From: Larimichthys crocea
Taxonomy: Eukaryota > Chordata > Actinopteri > Sciaenidae
NCBI RefSeq assembly: GCF_000972845.2
Contig: NC_040025.1
Coordinates: forward strand, 22,768,021-22,832,020
Direction: 5' to 3'
Length of the DNA: 64,000 nt
Part shown: positions 55,940 to 64,000 of the stretch, in pieces
How positions within the stretch are numbered: the first letter of the stretch is position 1
Layout: every line of letters begins with the position of its first letter
Notes under the pieces: model-generated
What the model was told of the DNA's origin: nothing
The model's input: the letters and a program-made list of their open reading frames with translations, nothing else
Database searches by the model: none
Position numbers and translations under genes: made by a program

Positions 55940-57000
55940 ATGTGCTTAGTGCTCTGCTGCTGTCTATGTCGGCCATTTTACCACAGACACGTTAAAATGA
56001 AGCCACATAACTGCGCAAATGCGCCACTGGGCTCTGCGAACTGTTGTCAAGTTGGAACGCGCACGTTGAAATCCTGACGAGAGAGAGGGAAACTGCTGAG
56101 ACCAGCCTCCTCAAGAGAGGGCTCTATGGCCAAATCGTATTTCCAATCATTTGAACCGACAAACTGGGGCATCGCGTTGCCCTTCCTGAGACGCTTTTAC
56201 ATAGTTATTTGTGTCGATAAATGAAGAAAACGTGCCTCATGAGCAGAGGAGAGAAACGTTATCTGTCTGCCTTCCTCCAGAAATTTCCCTTGTCTTATTT
56301 ACACGATGGGCAGTGAATGAGTGGTGAGGGGTGGGTATCACGATCAAGTTAGCCTGTATGCAGCAAACAAACCATAAAAGAGACGCTTCCAAGTGTTTAT
56401 CTGGCGATCACCTCGCATTTTCATACTACATTTGAGGGGTAATCTATTCTGTAGTGGGGCATTTGAGGCCACGGATAGTCAATACTGTTTTATTTTGTTC
56501 ATGGATTTTTTCTCCCTGCTCCTCACTAAAGATGATGATGCATCCACTCTAGCTCCAAACATTCCGCCCATACACACCATTAGTAAAACCAGAAATTTTG
56601 GAACTAAAACCTGCTCAAACTTTGAGTCCTTGATAGTTAAAAAACGGTACAAAGCCTGTCGATGAGGTTCGTGAATCCTGAAGAGATAGGGAGCATACCT
56701 CCGTTTTCAAAGTTTCAAGGCTGACAGTCTGCGAAGATATGCCACGTAGCAGTTCATTGTTTCAAAATGTCATGTTGAAATGATGTTGTTTTCGGGCCCT
56801 CCCACTTCATTCCCTATGGAGAATTTTTCGCGTGTTTTTCCAGAATAAATTCGCGAAAAACCTCGCGAATCTCTTGAAAAGTAATAGGCACTCGATCGGG
56901 ATCAAGACGCAACGTTTTGATTATATTTGTGGGTCCTGCTCACGCGCGGGCCGCATTTAGGTTCGAAAAAGGGGAAAATGAATCAAATGGCCTCAGAAAA
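55940..57000 (+). repeat. Composite repeat, module U1 (copy h, long subtype)
   Basis: Carries the same extra segment as copy b (AAACCTGCTCAAACTTTGAG, then TTCGGGCCCTCCCACTTCAT) and a TTCGCGTGTTTTTCCAGAAT stretch also found inverted near 9,710-9,740. Confidence 0.75.
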
Positions 57001-59209
57001 CCTGCAGAACAGAAGTTGACGAGTGGCTGTTGCCGGGGGTCTGTATTCAAAACGCACCTCAAATATTAAATTATTCACATGTATTTAGACACTGGAGACA
57101 TTAAGTCCTGTATTTAATTCTTAGGGCACGTTACTTGCTACAGTGATGCCAATAACATTAACATGTTAAACCTTAGCATGTATTCTTCAGTGACTACCAT
57201 CAGTGGCTAGCACTGTACATGCTAGCAAATTAGCCTTACCCTGTTAATTAATTAGCATTTTATTCTTTTTATTTCTTAATGGGTATATGCTCGCATCGCA
57301 TGTTAGCCAATTATCATGTATTTAATTACTTTAGTGCGTCAGCGCTAGCAATTTATACTAGCTATGCCGTGTTACCTCTTGGCTGATGTAGCCAATTCGG
57401 AAGGCTTTTTACTACCATAGCAAGCAGCCAGAATAAAAATTTAGCTACACCGCAAATTTTTAGTGTAGTGTCAACAGTATTTGATGGACAAAAAAATCAG
57501 GCAGTGCTCTCACATTTAATGCAAATAGCATCTTAAATTTTTATTGTGACATTAATCACAGTAACGCCACAATGTTATACAATAATTATTTAACAGTTAA
57601 TTTTTAATTAATCACAAAAAAACACATCTTGTTATAATATAATAACTTTAACATTTCATTTAAAATTAAATAAAAATAGTTATGTTATGATTTAACCACT
57701 TTCACACAATACATACAAATAGTCATTTAACATGTTTATTTAACACAGGAGAGCTAGCGCTGCCGCGCAAGCATTGACATTCGCGTGTTGACAATTACAT
57801 GTCTTTAATTTTAGTGGCTAATGTAATTAATATGTTACATTTGAATTTTCATTTTAGCATTGGCGCTAATTGTTACAGTTAGCATGTCTTTACAGCTAAC
57901 GCTAATGAGCCTAGCTGCTCTTCTTGTTCTCTGACGTGCTAGCCAATTAACATGTATTCTTACTGACTGAAAATGAGTGGCTAGCATTAAACGTGCTAGT
58001 CAGTTAACATTAGCATGATAGCATTAGCATTTTATTCACTGAGATGTATTTAATTCTTATGTGGTTAATGTAACTCCAATGAATGCATTAGCGCAGGTAA
58101 CATTACCAGGTTAGCCATAGCATGTTAAACAACATTAGCATGTTACATTTAGTCCATTTATTTAATACTTAATGGCTATATGCTAACGTTAACCGCTAGC
58201 TGCCTCTGCTGTCATTGTCTGTCATTTAGATAAGACTAACGCGCTAGCATTATCATTAGCGGTTAGCTTTAGCATGTTAACATGAGCATGTACTTAATCC
58301 TAGTGGCTACTGTTAATTCACAATTAACATGTTAGCATTGATCATGTATTTAATCTTCGTTGGCTAATGCTCATTTCTAGCGCAGATGGCTATACAATTA
58401 ACATTAACATGGTAGAATTAGCATGTATTTTTTCTTTTGCTAGTGCTAATTAAACACTAGCATTGTTAGCATAGCATATTAGCACGTGCATGTATTTGGT
58501 TATTCGTGGCCTAAGGGTAATTTGCTAGCGCTGACGTGCAGCAAGTAGCTTAGCATGTTTAGAACGTTGTTTCATGTATAAATTCTTAGTGCTAATGTAA
58601 TTGCTAGTTGTTGACGCGCTAGCCAATTACCATTTGGCCGTAATTTTAGCTTTTGGCTGCTAATGTTAAACAGTCTAGCATGTCCTTTACCAGCTAGTTG
58701 CTTAACGGCTTGTTGCTCTGCTGTCTCTGGCGCAACTAACAAATTATATTACCATATTAAATTAGCATGTATTCTAGTGACTAAACAAATTATGGGCTAG
58801 CACTGACTGCTAGCACCTAACCTTAGCTGTTACATTTAGCATGTATTCTTAGTGACTGATAAATGAGTGGCTCGCCCTAACGTGCTAGCAATTTACATTC
58901 GAATGTTAGCATTAACATGTTAGCCAATGATCATGAATTTAATTCTTAGTGGCTAATGTTTAATTCATACTTTAGCAGGTAATTCATTAACATGTTAGCA
59001 ATGATCATGTTTTCACTTCTTAGTGGCGCTAATGCTAATTTAGCTTAGAGGTTAAACATTACAATGTTAACAATGTCATGTATTTATTCTTAGTGGCTAT
59101 GCTAATTTAACTAACATGCTAATGCTAACTGCTAGTCCATCATTGTTAACATGGTAATGCTGAAATGCTAATGCTAATTGCTAGCATGTAAGCGCTAGCT
59201 GCTCCTGTG
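57001..59209 (+). repeat. Composite repeat: U2 fragment, minisatellite and an AT-rich island
   Basis: A short U2 piece (57,008-57,090) is followed by minisatellite. 57,410-57,720 is an AT-rich island unrelated to it (AATTAATCACAAAAAAACAC). The array then continues to 59,205 with AATGCTAATTGCTAGC words. Confidence 0.75.
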
Positions 59210-59400
59210 TCTAAATAAACATGTTAAAAATGACTGTTTGAGGTGTGCTTTTTGAATACAGACCCCCAGCAACAGCCCACTCGTCACTCTCAAAATGTCT
59301 TTTCTAGTACTGAATTTGCTGAGCAGTGTCAGTAATAATGCATGGGGACGACGGGGCCAGAGTCACGCACACTCAAAATTTCTTTAGAAATTTTTCTAGT
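59210..59400 (-). repeat. Composite repeat, module U2 (inverted, best preserved end)
   Basis: Complete U2 in reverse orientation (AGGTGTGCTTTTTGAATACA to AATTTCTTTAGAAATTTTTC). It breaks the otherwise uniform plus orientation of the second block and is a good reference copy of U2. Confidence 0.82.
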
Positions 59401-59439
59401 TAACACTCATTTTAGCATTAGTCGCTAATGTTTGCAAAT

Positions 59440-60640
59440 AACATGTCTTTACAGCTTGCTCTGCTGTCTCTGTCTGCCATTTTACACAGACAGGTTCAAA
59501 TTAAGTGCCAAGAACTACTAAAATGGCCACTCAGCTTCTGTCTGCTGGCCCCTCCCCCCTCTCCTCCTTCACACAGGCTGAGGTTTCTAAGCAACCAGGA
59601 CCAACTGTAATCAGGGGAGTAGTTACTGCACCTGTTAGAATGTCACTTAGAGACTGAGAGAAAATGCTGAGACCTCCTCTCGAACAGGAAGGATTTCTGA
59701 CCAAACCCTAATTCCAATCATTGAACCGGCTTAACCTGAGGTTAACACTCAATAATAATAATAAGAAGAATAAGCGCGGTGGATAACATATAGTGTGTGC
59801 TTTCAGGCACACTTAATAATAATAAGCGCAGTGGATAACATATAGTGTGTGCCTTGCACGCACACTCAATTAGCATGTTAACATTAGCATGATAATATTA
59901 ATGCATTTAATGTATTTAATTCTTACTGGCTAATGTTAATTAGCATTAATATGTTAGCATTAGCATGTTAACATTAGCATGTTTGCATTAACATGTTAAC
60001 ATTAGCATGTATTTAATGTTAATTGGCATTAGCATGTTAGCATTAGCAAGTTAGCCCTAATACGCTGACACAGTAACAATTAGCATGTTAACATTAACAT
60101 GTTAGCACTGATGCGCTAGCAATTACCATTAGCATGTTAATATTAGCATTTTACCATTAACATGTTAGCATTAGCATGTTACTGGGGACGCATTAGCAAT
60201 TAGCATGTCAACATAAGCATGTTAACTTTAGGAAGGTAGCGCTAATGCGCTGGCACACTAGCAATTAGCATGTTACCATTAGCATGTCAGCATTAGTATG
60301 TTAACTTTAACATGTAAGCATTAGCATTTTACCGCTGATGCGCTAGCAATTAACATTAGCATGTTAAAATTAGCATGTTAACATTAGCATGTTAGCATTA
60401 CCATATTAAAATTAGCATGTTAATATTAGCATGTTAACGCTGATGTGTTGACGTGCTAGCAATTACCATTAACATGTTACCATTAGCATGTTAACTTTAG
60501 AATGTTAGCACTAATGCGCTAGCAATTACCATTGGCATGTTAGCGTTTGCATGTTAGCGTTGATGCACTAGCAATCAGCATTAGCATGTTAGCCTCCCAC
60601 TCCTCCTTCAGGCAGGTTTGAGGTTGCCAAGCAAGAGCTG
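59440..60640 (+). repeat. U1 fragment, two hairpin units and clean minisatellite
   Basis: U1 (59,440-59,745) is cut after CCGGCTTAACCTGAGG. Two 46-bp hairpin units follow at 59,750-59,870, then about 720 bases of well preserved 14-bp minisatellite (59,870-60,595), and a 40-base scrap of U1 (GAGGTTGCCAAGCAAG). The low indel rate here contrasts with 44.5-57 kb. Confidence 0.82.
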
Positions 60641-60679
60641 TCTCTCTGGCTGTGTGTGTGTGTGTGTGTGTATGCTAGA

Positions 60680-62085
60680 AATGTAATAAATGAGTTGAAT
60701 CTAAAAAAAAATTGAATACAACTTTAATAGTACAAGATCTTGTTGAACTGTGTAGTTTAAATGAAGTCTGTAGGAGAAGTAGTTTAAATTGTTGGTCTGT
60801 AGAAAGATTTTAAGTTTGTATGATGTATTTGTACTTTAATCTGTAGTAAAGGAGAAGTAGTTTAAATTGTAGGTCTGTAGAAAGATTTGAAGTTTGTATG
60901 ATGTATTTGTATTTTAATCTGTAGTAAAGTAGAAGTAGTTTAAATTGTAGGTCTGTAGAAAGATTTGAAGTTTGTATGATGTATTTGTACTTTAATCTGT
61001 AGTAAAGGAGAAGTAGTTTAAATTGTAGGTCTGTAGAAAGATTTGAAGTTTGTATGATGTATTTGTATTTTAATCTGTAGTAAAGTAGAAGAAGTTTAAA
61101 TTGTAGGTCTGTAGAAAGATTTGAAGTTTGTATGATGTATTTGTATTTTAATCTGTAGTAAAGGAGAAGTAGTTTAAATTGTAGGTCTGTAGAAAGATTT
61201 GAAGTTTGTATGATGTATTTGTATTTTAATCTGTAGTAAAGTAGAAGTAGTTTAAATTGTAGGTCTGTAGAAAGATTTTAAGTTTGTATGATGTATTTGT
61301 ATTTTAATCTGTAGTAAAGGAGAAGTAGTTTAAATTGTAGGTCTGTAGAAAGATTTGAAGTTTGTATGATGTATTTGTATTTTAATCTGTAGTAAAGTAG
61401 AAGTAGTTTAAATTGTAGGTCTGTAGAAAGATTTGAAGTTTGTATGATGTATTTGTACTTTAATCTGTAGTAAAGGAGAAGTAGTTTAAATTGTAGGTCT
61501 GTAGAAAGATTTGAAGTTTGTATGATGTATTTGTATTTTAATCTGTAGTAAAGTAGAAGAAGTTTAAATTGTAGGTCTGTAGAAAGATTTGAAGTTTGTA
61601 TGATGTATTTGTATTTTAATCTGTAGTAAAGGAGAAGTAGTTTAAATTGTAGGTCTGTAGAAAGATTTAAAGTTTGTAAGATGTATTTGTATTTTAATCT
61701 GTAGTAAAGGAGAAGTAGTTTAAATTGTAGGTCTGTAGAAAGATTTGAAGTTTGTATGTATGTATTTGTATTTGTATTTTAATCAGTAGAGGTAGGAGAA
61801 GTAGTCTAAATTGTGGGTCTGTAGAAATATTTGAAATTTGTATGATGTATTTGTATTTTAATCTGTAGCAGTAGGAGAAGTAGTTGCCTAAATGAGTTGA
61901 ATCTAAAAAAAAAAGTTGAATAAAAGTTTAATAGTACAAGATCCTGTTGAAATGTGTAGTTTGAATTAAGTCTGTAGTAAAGTAGAAGTCATTTAAATTG
62001 TAGGTCTGTAGAAATATTTGAAGTTTGTATGATGTATTTGTATTTCAATCTGTAGTAGTAGGAGAAGTAGTTTAAAGTGTAGAAG
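60680..62085 (+). repeat. 78-bp minisatellite with higher-order structure
   Basis: At least 13 near-identical 78-base units run from about 60,765 to 61,790, with phase marks GTAGTAAAG at 60,843, 60,921, 60,999 and so on. The units alternate between GGAGAAG and GTAGAAG types, and a rarer GTAGAAGAAG type occurs at 61,077 and 61,545, exactly 468 bases (six units) apart. Units after 61,790 are more diverged. The flanks 60,690-60,765 and 61,890-61,960 are themselves similar (AATGAGTTGAATCTAAAAAA). There is no open frame. Confidence 0.9.
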
Positions 62086-62990
62086 GATTGTAGAAGGTTA
62101 GTGTAATGGAAAATTTATATTACATGATTGTGTGTTCTTTTATAATCACATATAGCCATGTTTGATCTCAGTAATATTCAAAAAGTTTTTTAAGTATAAC
62201 ACTGTGTGCCTTATAATCTTGTTTGGTTTCACCCAGTACCTTGAACTTAGAAATCTTTCTCTCATTTACGCAGGTTGTTTGTAGCAGTTTTTGTAGCAGT
62301 AGTTGTTTGACGTATAAACTTGACCTTGGTTCTCACGGTACAGCAGAGTTTGTTAGTGAGGTTTGATAGGGATGAACACATTCCATTGTAGCCACCTGCT
62401 ACAGTTAGATAAGTAATGACAAATACTCCTTAGAAAAGTATAAGAATCAGTGTGGGACTGCCCCACCCTGAACATTTTCTGCAGACTGTCTTGTGCATTT
62501 GTAGAACTGTTCCTCTTGCAAGAATAAAATGACAAAACCTTTAAAGACCAATTGATTGATTCAAGATCCTTATTTTGTGTCGGCGAATTGCTTCCCAGAA
62601 ATTTCAGCAACATTAGTGTAGAAGTAAAATGAGCTGAATGTCGTGATATAATTTTTATTTCTGTAGTACAAAATTAGTGGAAGTAGCTGAGAGCTGTTAA
62701 GAAGAGTTTTAAGTCTTTTATTTTGAAGGGACTCTTATTTTGAAGGGAGTCTTGGGGGAGTTTTGTCTTATTTATGTGTCAGTCTTTGCCTCTCTGACTG
62801 TCTGCGTTCTGTGTGTGTGTCTGAGTAATTAGTGACAGCTAAGCATGCTCAGTCCCTCTCCCTCTGACCCTCTGACACAAAAGCTTTAAATGAAGTCCCT
62901 CGAAGAGAAAATTCAGTACTAATACAACAAGCTGTGTCATTGCCTTTTTACTGGGCTCTTATTTTGAAGGGACTCTTATTTTGAAAAACT
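62086..62990. other. Unique non-coding interval
   Basis: No gene recognised. A minus-strand open frame (62,353-62,613) shows no familiar motif. The word GGACTCTTATTTTGAA recurs at 62,727-62,745 and 62,968-62,985. Confidence 0.5.
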
Positions 62991-62993
62991 TGT

Positions 62994-62994
<1 letters not shown>

Positions 62995-63035
<41 letters not shown>

Positions 63036-63047
63036 CATGTGTGCTTG

Positions 63048-63091
<44 letters not shown>

Positions 63092-63170
63092 ATCTGCCTG
63101 TCTGTCTGCCTGTGTGTGGTGTGTCTGTCTCTCTATCTATGTGTCTGTGTTTGTGTCTGCGAGAGACAAG
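62995..63170 (+). repeat. (TG)n microsatellite with TCTG-rich flank
   Basis: Two long TG runs (62,997-63,032 and 63,051-63,091), followed by CTGTCTGTCTGCC and similar words. The Cys-Val or Thr-His open frames here are products of the repeat. Confidence 0.95.
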
Positions 63171-63394
63171 GATAAAATGGCCGACATTAAAAATGTAGTC
63201 TTGATAGTCTGATATCATACACAGACTTCAAAAAAGTTAGTCAAAGGCAGGCTTGAACCAGGGTGAGATGCAGGTTAGAGTAATTAGTCGCAGGTCCTGC
63301 ATGCACTGTCTGTCCCACTGAGATGCACAGTATATGTCTGAATGATCCCCCTCGAAGGTGGCCAAAAACAACAACCTATAAGGTATGCCTCGCG

Positions 63395-63780
63395 CTAACG
63401 TGCTAGCTGCTCTGCTGTCTCTGTCTACCATTTTAGACAGACAAGTTCAAATTAAGGGCCAAGAACTACTAAAATGGCTGCCGCTCGGCTTCTGCCTGCT
63501 GGCCCCTCCCCCCTCTCCTCCTTCAAGCAGGCTGAGATTGCCAAGCAACCAGGACCAACTGTAATCAGGAGAGCAGTTACTGCACCTGTTAGAATGTCAG
63601 TTACAAATCCTGACAGAGACAGAGAAAATGCTGAGATCTTCCCTCGAACAGGAAGGATTTTTGGCCAAACCGTATTTCCAATCATTGAACTGGCTTAGCC
63701 TGAAACAGGCTGAGCCCTTCCTAAACGTCTACATAGGCATTTTGTGTCGATAAATGAAGAAATGTGCTCTTGGTAGCAGG
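63395..63780 (+). repeat. Composite repeat, module U1 (isolated 5' fragment)
   Basis: U1 from CTAGCTGCTCTGCTGTCTCT to ATAAATGAAGAAATGTGCTC with very few indels relative to copy a. It has no minisatellite before it and ends where a different repeat starts, so it is a solo fragment outside the macro-array. Confidence 0.8.
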
Positions 63781-64000
63781 GCCGGTCTTAGCTATGGGCA
63801 ATGTGGGCGACCGCTCAGGGCGCAATCTCTGTGAGGGGCGCACGAGCGGCCGAAAAAGAAAAACCTCGCCAATTTTCTATACCACTCATAAAGTTAGCGG
63901 AGGGGGGGTCATTTGGTTGGCAAGGTGGAGGGGGGCGGCGGACAAACCGATCCCAGGCGGCAATCTACGTGAGGGCTCGCCCAGGACGCATATGTGGCCA
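63781..64000 (+). mobile_element. Possible DNA-transposon end (GC-rich), cut by window
   Basis: From GGGCCGGTCTTAGC the sequence reads through GGGCAATGTGGGCGACCGCT and repeats a related word pattern (GGCGGCAATCTACGTGAGGG). This resembles the ends of non-autonomous fish DNA transposons that start CAGGGCCGG. It runs off the window, so the second end and the class are unknown. Confidence 0.35.

Noticed and set aside
60765..61790. Regular 78-bp array considered as CRISPR or coding repeat
   Set aside because: All 78 bases are repeated, leaving no spacer, and every frame has stop codons within the unit.
62976..63218. Open frames encoding Cys-Val or Thr-His runs
   Set aside because: They are translations of the (TG)n microsatellite.
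63237..63340. tRNA-like sequence on the minus strand (GGTTCAAGCC word resembling a B box)
   Set aside because: The T stem does not pair and the acceptor arm is absent. It could be a SINE head or chance.

Overview
This window looks like a piece of a teleost fish chromosome. The evidence is eukaryotic intron/exon structure, L2/CR1-clade LINE fragments with fish-type 3' tails, Tc1/mariner transposons, a Ty3/Gypsy retrotransposon, a fish-type tRNA-derived SINE, and host exons of vertebrate type (a TREK-class potassium channel exon, SAMHD1-like exons, a P2X7-type intracellular domain). No prokaryotic gene, operon or CRISPR locus is present. Two runs of N (14,049-14,088 and 44,510-44,519) mark assembly gaps.

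Layout: 1-1,068 is a truncated LINE 3' end with an AAT-rich tail. 1,207-1,349 (minus) is one clean exon of a KCNK2/KCNK10-like channel. 2,270-3,730 (minus) holds a broken P2X7-domain-like gene with a tandemly duplicated intron. 3,795-4,400 is another LINE 3' end. 4,420-14,048 is a block of a composite repeat: module U2, then a 14-bp palindromic minisatellite, then module U1, plus a hairpin array and one SINE. 15,060-20,850 is a decayed Gypsy element (gag, protease, RT, RNase H, integrase) flanked by inverted rather than direct repeats. 21,260-23,140 is the endonuclease half of an L2-like LINE.

24,060-44,509 is a large imperfect inverted duplication around SAMHD1-like (dNTP triphosphohydrolase) gene copies. 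The left arm (24,064-28,612) carries the last three recognisable exons on the minus strand and a Tc1-like transposon. The centre and right arm carry a plus-strand gene: N-terminal exons and HD domain at 29.5-33.0 kb, the same Tc1-like insertion at 33.2-34.95 kb, and C-terminal exons at 35.6-40.1 kb, interrupted by a 3.8-kb tandem non-coding element. A second, partial plus-strand copy (40.25-43.03 kb) carries its own, different Tc1 insertion. Most plus-strand exons have single-base indels, whereas the 30,289 exon and two minus-strand exons are intact, so pseudogene decay and poor sequence polishing are both possible.

44,520-60,640 returns to the composite repeat: at least five successive U2-minisatellite-U1 macro-units of about 2-4 kb, much of it noisy. 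60,680-62,085 is a 78-bp minisatellite with higher-order structure. 62,090-63,390 is mostly unique sequence with a (TG)n tract. 63,395-63,780 is a last U1 fragment, and the window ends in a GC-rich probable DNA-transposon end.

The genes do not form a pathway. The two most unusual items are the SAMHD1-like palindrome and the composite macro-repeat with its expandable palindromic core, which I could not assign to a named family.
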